The notes beneath the pieces are model-generated. The model searched no databases. It was given only the letters and a program-made list of their open reading frames with translations, and had not been told where the DNA came from. The position numbers and the translations under genes were made by a program. From Blastobasis lacticolella (taxonomy: Eukaryota > Arthropoda > Insecta > Lepidoptera > Blastobasidae): a DNA stretch of 64,000 nucleotides. Numbering within the stretch: the stretch's first letter is position 1; every line of letters begins with the position of its first letter. Where the stretch lies: the NCBI GenBank assembly GCA_905147135.1, contig LR990044.1, positions 8,188,122-8,252,121 on the forward strand, given 5' to 3'. Below, one piece after another: positions 34,872-45,250 of the stretch.

Positions 34872-35208
34872 ACATCCTGGCGTTAATGACCCGGTTGTGT
34901 CCTCGCGCACGAGGGCCCGGAGTCCGCCTTGACCGCCATGATCCAGGATTTGGCAGATCAGGTAATTTTAGAGTAGCGACTTACATCTGAGCTCCGTGAC
35001 CCTGCTACCGGGGAAACCTGACCAGATTGGATCATGGTTACACATTCAGTCGCCTGAATGTGCAGGTTTCATCACGATGTTTTCCCTCACCGTAAGAGCA
35101 TCGGTTATTATTCAACTCAGAAAAAGTCATTAGTACATGGCCGCAGATTCGAACCCAGTACCTGTCGCTTACGAGTTGGATACCTTATCCACTCGGCCAC
35201 CGACGCTC
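34872..35208 (-). repeat. SINE-C copy, near full length
   Basis: Antisense. The 3' end ACATCCTGGCGTTAATGAC lies at the left and the tRNA-like head at the right. The head has A box TGGCCGAGTGG (minus, 35199-35189) and B box GGTTCGAATCT (minus, 35155-35145). The head resembles a Leu/Ser-type tRNA but the remainder of a cloverleaf is not present, so it is a SINE and not a tRNA gene. Confidence 0.85.
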
Positions 35209-35890
35209 CCACGATACTATTGTTAAACGAAACTACCTATTAAGTAAATGTAGCATTAATGTCTAATAATAGCCCACTCGCAAATTGTTCCAGAAAGATG
35301 TATACAGTCCGGCGCCCTCAAAAAGCAACAAGGGACGAACCAAGATAACGCTAATGTGTTCCATGAAACTACGAGGGCTTTTATAAGACTTTTAGAGGGG
35401 AAAAATTGCCCCAAATAACTTGAGGTGTTTCGCAGAAAAACAAATCTTATTTCCCACCCCGTAGCGTAGCAAATGGAATGCGTTTAAGCATGCAAATAAG
35501 GACCTTTCGGAAAACTTTGCTAGGATGATGCGCAGTCGTCGAGCATGTTTCCCAGGTTGTTAAAAAGTTAGCTTGTTTTCAAGTTTACGTTCCAGAATAT
35601 GGCGGATTTATGGCTCATATTGATACAGATATGAATATGCAAATTTAAGCTTTTTAAACTCTGCGTAGACAAGTATTCGGGAATATCTCACTGGGAGTTT
35701 CTGTATATTTCAACAGATAAACTGAATATTTAATCCATGTTACGTATTGTACAGTGGGTCAGTTATAAAATAAAGATAAAACCTAGATAATCTAGAAATC
35801 TGTATTCATAAAGAAATAACACAAATGAAATTTAAGCTTTGAAAAAGAAGTCCGAATACTAAAAACCCCGAATGCTTTTAAAAACTAACA
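35209..35890. other. unassigned intergenic DNA
   Basis: No gene recognised. Confidence 0.45.
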
Positions 35891-35898
35891 AGTAGATT

Positions 35899-36060
35899 CT
35901 TAAGGTATATTCCGGATTTCCTACCGCGTGCCTTTGTTTACGAGTACCTCGATGTTTCGACGCAATCGCATGCGTCATTGTCAGGGGACGACTGGAAGGA
36001 AATCCGGTAGGAAACCAGGAAAAATCCTTTAAATGTGTAATAATAGTTTAAAACATTATG
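35899..36060. repeat. TIR-P repeat, second good copy
   Basis: Inverted ends at 35899-35924 (TAAGGTATATTCCGGATTTC) and 36006-36033 (GGTAGGAAACCAGGAAAAAT). The core GACGCAATCGCATGCGTC is at 35959-35976. The flank with TAGTTTAAAACATTATG runs to 36060. Confidence 0.7.
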
Positions 36061-36474
36061 TAGCAAGTAGTTTGTTTAAATAAATACGGATAAAATGCAA
36101 ATGATAATGTAATTAAAACTCGGCACAAATCGGAGACAGTCCAAAGTCTAAGGTAGGTTGAGACACCTTCTGTAAATACAAGCCAAACACATGCCTAACC
36201 CCTCCTTTTGGGCGTAGCCGTTGTCTGATGATAATCATGACTTCAAACCCGTATCATTTTCTTGAACGACGATGTCAGATAACCCAACATAAAGGTTGTA
36301 AGTAGTCAAGTATTGAATGCAAGGCATTGTACCCAAGAGACGCTGACACGTATGAATGTAGAGTGTTAAATCAGAGGCTCGCAGTGAAACTGATTCGTGT
36401 GGGGATAAAGTCAGTTTACATTTCGCGAGAAGGCGGGAGCACAATGGGCTGGTTTCCCGCTTTATTTGTCGTAT
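36061..36474. other. unassigned intergenic DNA
   Basis: No gene recognised. Confidence 0.4.
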
Positions 36475-36670
36475 TTTTAACCTCCGACGAAAAATCAGAG
36501 AGGTGTTATAAGTTTGATGTGTGTGCTTTGCTTTGTGTATCTGTCTGTAACATTATAGGTCACGTACGGATGGACCGATTTGGATGCGGTTTTCTCAATT
36601 TGAAACCAGTTTAATCAAGATGGTTCTTAGCTTTGTTCCATTAAAATCGGTTCAATACTTCAGAAAATAT
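36475..36670 (+). repeat. dispersed AACCGATTTT-type repeat (opposite strand to 9535)
   Basis: GTTATAAGTTTGATGTGTGT, GACCGATTTGGATGCGGTTT and TTAAAATCGGTTCAATA match 48475-48630, and match 9535-9728 in antisense. Confidence 0.6.
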
Positions 36671-36804
36671 GTTAGGAAAACTTGAGATGATCACTTGCTG
36701 GGTTAATCTGAAGGTTGTCTGAAGATTTAATTGAAATTGGTCCAGGAGCAAACCCATAAATTTTTATGCCTTTCAAATCACAACTACTACGAAATAAGTA
36801 AAAA

Positions 36805-37030
36805 ACTTGTAGACACCACAGGTGATTGGAGAGCTGGCTCCGTTCTCGGACAAAGCACAAGCATTGCACTATCCAACGAGGCCAGTTGAAGGCTGCGCCA
36901 TCCATAAGATTCCGCGACGCGGTGAGGCTGGCGATGGATAGGGACGGTTGGAGGCATTTCGTGCGCTCTAAAATGAGTTCATCAGACCACGGGCCTCAGT
37001 CATGAGGGACCGAGTACAGGGAGACAGATC
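36805..37030 (+). pseudogene. LINE scraps: LINE-G end and an RTE-like end
   Basis: Positions 36814-36880 read VDTTGDWRAGSVLGQ, the LINE-G end motif. Positions 36908-36990 read FRDAVRLAMDRDGWRHFVRS, like the DR-W ending of RTE-type proteins. Both are 3' fragments placed side by side. Confidence 0.5.
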
Positions 37031-37314
37031 GAAGGAGGCAAAGCAGCCAGCTTCCTGGAGGGCGTATGGACGACTTCATTAATTTTAATTGTTAATAGTC
37101 AGATTACTTTTCTTTCATCTCTGCAAACATTTGTGTGTACCTCATAAACAACTATTATAATTTTAAGTACATAAAATAAGAAGTAATTGACCCCTCACAT
37201 TACAAACTTACGAAAAAGGATACATATGTATCCTTACCCACAGTATGCCATCATGATAGCAGCACTATCAGGCCATCTGCGCAAAGATTAAGCAGGTAAC
37301 GAACATAACTTAAT

Positions 37315-37665
37315 TTCTATGTTATACGACAGACAAACAGGCAAGCGAGCCCCCTGATGGAAAGTGGACGGTCACCGCCGCCTACGGACATCAACACCAG
37401 GGGAGTCATCAATGCCTTGCCCGCCTCTGAAAAGACCTCTAATATACATACATAAAGCTCACGTGGGGTTGGCAGAGAGTAGGGAGGCCACTTTGTTCTG
37501 TCCTGACACAACTCCCTTGCCTCGCATATATCCATAACTCTTTTCATACATCTCCTTTTATTCTTGCCTACTTCGGACCCCACCTTTTTTGAGAACATTA
37601 CTGATCAGATCAGTGAATGTTTTTTTGGGTCGTCCTCTTAAGGGCCGGTTTTCCTCTAATATACC
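37315..37665 (-). pseudogene. RTE-type LINE C-terminus plus LINE-B-like tail
   Basis: From 37660 down, the minus strand reads RPLRGRPKKTFTDLISNVLK, then KNKRRCMKRVMDICEARELC and QDRTKW across a frame change. It continues into the tail GGTCACC...CCATCAGGGGGCTCGCTTGC (antisense at 37325-37385). This copy links the RTE C-terminus to the LINE-B type tail. Confidence 0.65.
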
Positions 37666-38016
37666 TCCTGAATTACAAAGAACTCGTATCTCTCGGCGCT
37701 TATATCATCTGAGACTGCCTAATCAGCCGTGAGCGTTAGGTGTGAACCAAGCCCAAGGGCTCACACGAGCCATCCCTTTGTTTTGGTAAATTAGGCATGC
37801 CACAGACCGAGCTCGCAGCCGCTCCGCAGGAAATTGAATAGCGATCTACTTAAACTCCCCCCAAGGGCATGTTCGGTGCGATACAAGGAATAGAGGTGCC
37901 GGAGTCGGAGTCCGAATAAGGCGGCTCTGAATGCGGACGAGACGGATTAGTATTAGTATGGTATATATAGTGTGGTATTAGTAATGTGGTGTGTGGGCCG
38001 CAAAAGTCAAATTTAG

Positions 38017-38090
38017 TAAAAGGGTAGGTGCTCTAAACCACACCGCCAATACAAAGGCTCCCGGTTTTAAACAAGTCAAACATTTGTAAA
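38017..38090 (+). repeat. short dispersed repeat, copy 1
   Basis: GTAAAAGGGTAGGTGCT and AACCACACCGCCAATACAAA recur at 40168-40255. Class unknown. Confidence 0.55.
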
Positions 38091-38114
38091 TCCACGTTAC
38101 GAAATTCGGGATGA

Positions 38115-38209
38115 ATAATGCACATCGGCTAGTTCGACTTTGTGGAGCGTCGTCTCTATCTAAGTCGAAACTAGTCGAAACTATGTCGAAACTCGACGAT
38201 GTACATTAT
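38115..38209. mobile_element. 95-bp MITE-like palindrome, copy 1
   Basis: Left end ATAATGCACATCGGCTAGTT (38115) and right end ending GATGTACATTAT (38209) are imperfect inverted repeats of about 25 bp. No coding capacity. Same family as 38961-39054. Confidence 0.65.
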
Positions 38210-38960
38210 GTTATCGCCTTCGTATGAAAATATTACTGAGTGAATCGCGTTTTATAATGAATCGTATATAGTAGCAAACGAACTAGGTCACCTGATGGTA
38301 AGTGGTAAGAACCCACAACTATGGAACTTCAGGCTTCTCCACATTAATGGACTATTTTACCACAATTTCTAAGGCAGGTTGGGGTAGGTTAGACAAAGTA
38401 ATCTTAGGCGGGTCGACCATACACAGCCTCTTATTTACCACAAAAAGTCCTGTCCGCATCCTCTTCCTCACGAATTTCTCCGCATCCGCAAAGTCTTGTG
38501 GCCCCTACACGTGCTGATAGGGAAACATAAATTCTCTCGTGCATCATTGAAATTGGATTGGTACGGAGCACACGTGTGTGATTAAGCACAACTAAATTAA
38601 GTCTTGTTTACTTGCTTGGATGCGGAAAAAGAGTAACTTGAGCACATCGTTTTAAGTTTTCTACGTGGCTTTGGGCAAAATAAAAATTGTCTACGTAGTA
38701 CTTACATATTCATACATAAAGCTCACGCATGTGCCCCACAGGTGGGGTAGGCAGAAACTATGGACCGACACTTTACTCTGTCATGTCGGACGCTATACAT
38801 ATTATTTTATTATTGCCAACTAAAGGGTAATAAGTACACGGTGAAATGAGCATATAGTTTTTAAGAGCTTCGGAGTGTCTTTGAGCAAAATGAAGATTTG
38901 TCTACATCTATATATACATAAAACATTTCAAAGTTAAGTGGTATACTCCACTTGGCGGTA

Positions 38961-39054
38961 ACTAATGCACATCGGCTAGTTTTCGTATTTACGCACACGA
39001 GTGCCACAATGACACCGCTATAGGTATACGAAGCCAAACTAGCCTATGTAAATG
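38961..39054. mobile_element. 94-bp MITE-like palindrome, copy 2
   Basis: Left end CTAATGCACATCGGCTAGTT (38962) and right end AAACTAGCCTATGTAAATG (39036-39054) are inverted repeats matching the ends of 38115-38209. The interior differs. Confidence 0.65.
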
Positions 39055-39077
39055 AATATTTATCGCCGACTGTTACA

Positions 39078-39691
39078 CCTGTTTTCACTAAACTCGAATT
39101 AAGCATTACCAGCGGGGCTGTATTTGACACTAGATAATTCTACACCACGTCATCTACGTTGAAAACTGCCAATAGCGTCTACCAAATTAGAGTAGTGTCA
39201 AATTTTTTTGTCAAATTCAGTTGTCCACTGAGATAGCCGATAGGCCCTCAGCTAGGAAACTTTTATCTTTTAGAGTGACCTTAGCCAATTTAACTATATT
39301 CTTTTTCACCCAACAATATTGAAAAGTTACCTACCTTCATTGACAAATTTTGCTCTGTTATTTCGCCAAACCTCTGCATCTAGGCGAGATTTATCTATGA
39401 ATTCGCGTTGTAATTTATCTGAACCGGCGACGCCGTCGCTGTCATTGACAGCAAAGTGACATTTCAAAACGACTACACTTAGTTCCAGTTCTAGTCACCA
39501 TGCCAAATAAGTTTGCTGTAGGAAACAGAACCCAACTGTCATTTTAGACGACGCCTTGGGACTAAGCACCGCCCAATCCAATTCCTAACTTTAAGCGTTA
39601 GCTAACGGCGATAGTTATTTTCTAGCAGTTATTGAAACGTGTTTTCGTCTTAAGCAATTCCTAAGTCGATCCTATGTTTAGTGAAAACGGG
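39078..39691. mobile_element. repeat F, TIR element copy 1 (about 610 bp)
   Basis: GTTTTCACTAAAC at 39081-39093 is exactly inverted at 39676-39688. The right end (TTTAGTGAAAACGGGC) matches the right end of 56081-56470. The interior has no long ORF, so this would be a non-autonomous DNA element. Confidence 0.55.
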
Positions 39692-39914
39692 CATTACTGT
39701 ACTTGCAAGTTTCGTAATTTGTTGGTTTTGCGAGAGGTTGCGTGGGTGATCAGAATCAGGTTTCGTCAGATTGTATAAAAATAATTCTTATTTCGCCACA
39801 GTCCCCACGTTTGGAAGGTGGTTGGAGATCGTAGCAAAGCCAGAGAGACATATCAGAAAAACCCTATTTGTGGTTATGCAGGTCTTAATAGGTATGTCTA
39901 TATACCTGTCTGTT

Positions 39915-40120
39915 GACCTGAGTGGTTCAGTTAGTTACAATGCCCGTCTGCCACGCAGAGGTCCCGGACTCGAGACCTCGCTGAGTAGAAATTGAAATGA
40001 TGAATTTTAATTTCAATGACGTTCTTAGGTGTAATATGCATAAGTTTGAGTCCCATATTCACAAACAGTACATGTCCACACAATCTTTGCTTACTTATGG
40101 ACTAGATGTCGTTGTGTGAA
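39915..40120 (+). repeat. SINE-A copy 6
   Basis: GACCTGAGTGGTTCAGTTAG (A-box side), CTGCCACGCAGAGGTCCCGG and GACTCGAGACC (B box, altered), then AGAAATTGAAATGATGAATT and the end ATCTTTGCTTACTTATGGAC. Confidence 0.8.
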
Positions 40121-40167
40121 GTATCTAAGCAATAGTATCCAATTTATAGTAACTTTGTGAAACACCT

Positions 40168-40255
40168 GTAAAAGGGTAGGTGCTACAAACCACACCGCCA
40201 ATACAAAAGCGCTCGGTTACAAACACGACAAACGTTGATTATAAATCCGCCGATT
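40168..40255 (+). repeat. short dispersed repeat, copy 2
   Basis: It matches 38017-38090 over GTAAAAGGGTAGGTGCTAC and AACCACACCGCCAATACAAA. Weaker similarity continues downstream. Confidence 0.55.
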
Positions 40256-41615
40256 TCAATAAAGCTGCTATTATTACGCCATCTGCAGACTGGGGACAAA
40301 ATGGAAGCTGTGCAAAAATAGATATTCCTATTTAGCGGGACCCGGTCTACATGAAAAAGCACTTAAAACATTAAATATGGACGGACAGACGTTGGTACTT
40401 CCGTGGCCAAATATTAATGCAGTTTTCGCCGTTTGGCCGCAGGCAGTAGGAGTGTCTGCCCCGTCACACTTTTTAGGTGACACCCTGTTACGGGTAATAC
40501 GAAATTCAATACCACTCAACGGAAAATATGGTAGCCGCGAGCGACTACCGGTTGGTAACGAATTGGATTTTAATCTAATTTTCGGGTCGGACGGTACCGC
40601 AGGTATATAGCATTTAGCATTCCAGTGTAGGGCTTGGGCTTTCATCCGCATTAATGGATTTTTTATCCATAAACTCTACGCAGGCAATTTGAAAAAACGT
40701 GACCGCTCAGATGGTCTGCAGAGATTTTATTCGAACTAGTCTGCAACTACAGAGTACCATAGAAGTAGATACAAATAGGCCATAAACTATAATAATTACT
40801 GTGTAAATTATATATGTTCATAAGACTTGGCGTTTATGAGCCCTGAATTTCAGTTTGTTACATTTTCACATAGAAATTGTAGTGTAAAATCCTGAGGGCA
40901 TTCTGAGCTTATGATAAATCAGTTGACACAGGATTATGACAATGTATTAAAAAAATAAAATCCAGCTAATAAACCGATGAACACAATTTACACAAAATTT
41001 ATTTATTGAGTGTTTCTTAATCCTCAATAAACACTGAATCGTCTATTAAAATCCGACGTTAAATTACGTACGTATTCGATAAACCACAACTAATTAACCT
41101 CCTATTAACTCAATGGCGTGGCCCATATAAATTACTCGTATTCATTTAGCGTTCCAATGAAATTAAGTTACAGCCGAGAAATTATGCCGTCAGACCGAAA
41201 TAGTTTCCAGTTGGCGGACTGTTCTGCTCGGAGTTATCAGCGAATCCACGGTTTGCTTACAGATTAATTTAACAGCTTGTTATATAAATAGTGTTTGAGT
41301 TGCGAAAGCGATTGTAAGAAGGTTATAGAAGGTGATATGGATATAGAAGGTAAGAAGGTTATAGAAGGTGATAAGGGTTTATAACACTAAGTTTGACGCC
41401 CTATTCACAAAAAATCATCATCATCATCTCGGCTTTATGTCTTGGTTGCGCTGCTGCGCGTATTCACAAACAATACTTTTATTATTGACTGTTGACTTGT
41501 ATTCAATAGAGTGACATTGTCTTCGCACAAAGCTTCTGAAGTAAAGATATTAAAAAAATAGCTTTACTATGCGTTCTCACACCGCTCGTCTTATAAACTC
41601 TAATAAGCCATAATT
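40256..41615. other. unassigned DNA with a 36-bp tandem duplication
   Basis: Positions 40328-40651 are open on both strands, without a recognisable protein. Positions 41314-41374 hold 1.7 copies of a 36-bp unit beginning GTAAGAAGGTTATAGAAGGT. A CATCATCATCATC run is at 41416-41428. Confidence 0.45.
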
Positions 41616-41625
41616 ATTGTTAATT

Positions 41626-41889
41626 ATGTCGTGTGGTGTCCGGCAGAGTAGAATAGCACCAACCCTTTACACTCATGGGTGTCGTACAAGGCGACTAATG
41701 TTTTCGAGGCAAAAGATGAAGAGTCTCCGTAGTCTGGAAAATGGGCAGCAGCATTTTCCATTGTTATATTCAAACACTGCGATCTCCAACCCGCCTGCCA
41801 AGCGTGGAGATTATGGCAATAACCTCCCCTTTCGAGGGAGAGGCCCTAAGTCCTGCAGTGGACTGTTACGGGCTGTGATGATGATGATG
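41626..41889 (+). repeat. SINE-B copy, complete, 10-bp TSD
   Basis: From ATGTCGTGTGGTGTCCGGCA, through CACTCATGGGTGTCGTACAA, GCCAAGCGTGGAGATTATGG and GGACTGTTACGGGCTGTGAT, to a TGATGATGATG tail. It is flanked by ATTGTTAATT at 41616-41625 and 41890-41899. These limits define a unit of about 264 bp. Confidence 0.85.
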
Positions 41890-41899
41890 ATTGTTAATT

Positions 41900-44230
41900 T
41901 TGAAAGAAGAACAAATTAGGAGAAAAAATATTTGCTCCATTTGGCCCCAGTTACAAATAGATTGGTAAGACAACGTAGGAAGTAGAACCATCATAATATT
42001 ATACTACACAGAGTTATATATTTATTAGAGCAGCAAGATGTGCCTTTATTGCTTCTGCCCTTAAACCCCCTAATATGCATTAGGACCCTTAATATGCATT
42101 TCAAAAGGTATTTGATTTGGCGCATATACTCGCACTAGCCTCGTCTGCGTCGCTAATTCTAAAGTTATTTATAGACTGTATGAATCCCCAACGGTCCTCA
42201 CCTCTATTACGTTCCAGTTTCTAGGCATTGGATGTTTAAACTTCGATGGTAGGATTATTTCAGCTCTATTTTCAGGTTGGTGGACACCTGGACAGTTCGA
42301 TATTGGACGATCGTTGTCTCGACCACAGATTTCCACAGTTGGACATAGACATTTCTAGTTCGTGAACAATTAAAATAGGCAACTTTTTCTTTCTTCTTTT
42401 TTATTAGACTATGACTTTTTTAATTGTCTAGGGAGGTACACGGACAGAAAGTCCAGCTGATGGAAAGCGGCCACCCAAGATGGATATCTACATCCTAAGC
42501 GGAGCGCATGCGTTGCCGGGCTTTAAAGTAGATAGATAGATAGACAGATAAACTCTTTAGACATGCCTTTTGAGAAGGGAGGAGCTCATTCCACAACTTG
42601 CACGTGCGCGTTAAAAAGGCTCGGGATGCTCGTACTCCTATCTAGGAACAAACAAACAAGAATCTCTCCTTGAACTTCAGTATGTCGCACGAGAGGCAGA
42701 TGAGAAGTTGCAAATTAATAAGGCAACTTTCAAACTATCTCTTTAAGCTAACATTTCATTTCAAACTAACAGGAACATTTCATTTTGTACTCGCATCTGC
42801 TGACTTTAACCAGATTGTACATACGTAAAATGTATGGCGAAATGGCACTCGACGGTCTCTGCCTACCTTTCAGTATTTATGTTATTTCTCTTTGTTTATG
42901 AATATGGAGAAACATTCATACACAATCACACACAGTACATTGAGAATACATCTATGATTTTATAAAGCCACCTTTATGAATCTAGCAAACAAAAGACTGT
43001 CTGCTGGCGTCTAAATAGAGAATTAAGCCACAAACGCGAGCGACGTGAGGCTACGTGGGTTTGAGATATCGCGTGGCAAAGGCCCTACCACAGGACGTAG
43101 GTGGCCATGATAGAACGCTTTGAAGTAGTTCTTGTTTTTAAGTAGTGAGGCACAGGGTATTGTCGTGGGCTGATGATATATGGTTGTTTTGCCTGTTAGT
43201 TCGTTTGAGGGTCGATAAATTTTCGGATGTTTAAATAACTGTTTATTTTGTTCCATTGTGCACCTACGCTCGATGCCCACGAACAATGCCATTGGGAATC
43301 CAATAATTGTCTCAGTGTTTTATGTACATATTTTTTAAGTTTATGTATTGTAAAATTATTGTATCATAGCACAAAGTAAAAAACGGCCCGCATCCGTGTC
43401 GTGGCGTACATATGTAAAAAATGTTTCTTTCTTTCTTCTTTCTTAATTTTTATATCTCCAGTCAAAAAGTGTACAAAACGTAAGCCTACAGCTGTCAAAT
43501 TAGGCTGTCTATTATTGTGTCTGCAAAAGACGATGTCTGCGACAACCCCTCTTCAAAATACATGTAATCTCATTAGAAATACTCTCACCGCCAATATCTA
43601 CTAACTCATCACTGGCAATATTAATGGGTGAATCTTATCACCAAAATCTTTCAAGACCACAACGCAAAAAAATCGTTCGACTAGAAACTCGACAAAAACA
43701 AAAATTAGTAGCCATAAAATAATATTCTCCAACGTGGGTGTATTCCCAGAGTAGTGTTAGTCAGAAATCAAATTTGCATTTGAGGTTTCCGTCTCACGCT
43801 GTGTTTCCGTTTCCCTATTATAACGTCAGGCGAATACCTCGCCAGAGCTTATGTGAATATGTACGGTGTGCTCGTACGCGGTATTCTTGCCCCTTAGTTA
43901 CCTACAGATTTGAATTGCAATATTTATCTTGTAAAATATATGAGAATGACAATAATTTAATCAGGAGAAAGAATAAATCTCTCGGATATGTTTCATAATA
44001 GAAATATGTACAAAACAATCACTACATTAATTATATATTAGTATTTTTTAATTAAAACAAAAGTCACACATCGCATCTGTTTGTCTGTTCCGGTTAAACT
44101 CAAAAATTACTAAACGGATTTTCATGCGGTTTTCACAAATAGACGTAGTGATTCATGAGGAAGGTTGAGGTGTGCGAAGATGAAGCAATACCATTTACAT
44201 TTAAATAACCAGAAACATCCTTATCATGGG
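41900..44230. other. intergenic DNA with small LINE scraps
   Basis: No gene recognised. Positions 42440-42625 are an antisense LINE-B-like fragment (CTGATGGAAAGCGGCCACCC, GGAGCTCATTCCACAACTTG) with an AGATAGATAGAT run. Positions 42815-42890 hold an RTE end scrap (CTCTGCCTACC). Confidence 0.45.
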
Positions 44231-44234
44231 AGAT

Positions 44235-44465
44235 ATGATGGATATAAATTTAGAGGTTCGTCTACGCTGGTTTGGTCAAAGTGCCTATAGTATACGCGGG
44301 AAATAGGTGCTTAAACATTACAATATCCAGGAAAAAGATCCCGCGGCCTAAGAAGAGATGAATTGAAACTGAGTCATGAGCAAAAGGCATACGACGCGCG
44401 GAAGTCGAAGACCGGGCGAAGTGGAGCAGAGCACGAAAGGATTGGTTTCCGCCATGATGACACAC
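44235..44465 (+). pseudogene. RTE-type LINE C-terminus, broken
   Basis: One frame gives INLEVRLRWFGQSAYSIRGK and a stop. A shifted frame gives RKKIPRPKKR, a stop where Trp is expected (TGA), then IETES, stop, and AKGIRRAEVEDRAKWSRARK. LRWFGH, RPKKRWI and the DRAKW ending are classic RTE-like motifs. It has at least one frameshift and three stops. Confidence 0.65.
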
Positions 44466-45044
44466 GGTTACCTCTACATGCTTTTCTTATAGTAAACTTT
44501 CTTAATGTTGACATGTAAATTTCTAATTTATGAAATAAATAAATCTCAATCTAAAATATCCTTTAATCCACACGCAAACCTCTTAAACTATCAAAGATAT
44601 ACGTGATTCATTCTCGATGTTTCCAAAACGTCGCCACTTCACTGCGTCAAGACCGATATTTCCTCTATCGGGTTGTATATAATTTCGGTAAGTTGAGGAA
44701 GTGAGTGGGGCAAAAAAGTATCAGCCAAATGGCTGTTCCGACCGATTGTCGCTTCCTCGGGAGGCAGGGTCGCTTTGTGGACAAGATTTGATTAATGGCG
44801 ACCCGACGGCCTGTTCTGAATGTGGAAAATATAAGGTTAACTGGCCTGTAGATCCGTGGGAACAAAGCCCGGCAAAGAACTAGTGACGTCACTGTATTTA
44901 ATGATGCTATTGATTTGGCAAAAGACTAATGCGGCATATTGTTAGTTAAATCATTAATAATTAACTTCACTGATATTCTATAATGAAATGTAAGTTTTTA
45001 ACATCTAATCGGGTACTTGCAATTATTTTAATAATCTATTTAAA
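44466..45044. other. unassigned intergenic DNA
   Basis: No gene recognised. Confidence 0.4.
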
Positions 45045-45250
45045 TTAATGAAATCCTGAATCTGCTTAATTGTTAATAAATAAACAATGAACTGTTGAAC
45101 TTGTCAATTGTGAATGGTGTTGCCATTTGTAAAGCACGTTCCTTGTCTGTAGAAAATACAATGCGTTATTCTATTAGGACGTGCTCAAAATGGCAACAGT
45201 AAGGTTTGCGTCTATAAAAACAAGTGCAACGTTGTATCTGGTCCTTTTTC
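45045..45250. repeat. repeat K, copy 2
   Basis: Partner of 29488-29690, same orientation. It has the extra ATTCTATTAGGACGTGCT segment, then GGTTTGCGTCTATAAAAACA and AACGTTGTATCTGGTCC. Confidence 0.65.

Noticed and set aside
34318..34932. A 204-codon open frame, the longest in the window
   Set aside because: It starts at a TTG inside a SINE-C scrap and ends inside the SINE-C at 34872. The middle has no domain, and the composition is that of AT-rich non-coding DNA. Chance plus repeat sequence explains it.
35140..35208. tRNA gene suggested by A and B boxes (also at 17241, 57003, 21030 and 16527)
   Set aside because: Each is the head of a SINE copy with the family body attached, and the cloverleaf pairing outside the boxes is not kept.
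43401..43998. Two ORFs of 67 and 86 codons
   Set aside because: Non-ATG starts, low-complexity content and no motif.
45045..45250. A long terminal repeat pair with 29488-29690 bounding a retrovirus-like element
   Set aside because: The copies are about 15.5 kb apart with only unrelated SINE and LINE debris between them. No gag, protease, integrase or primer-binding site is visible.
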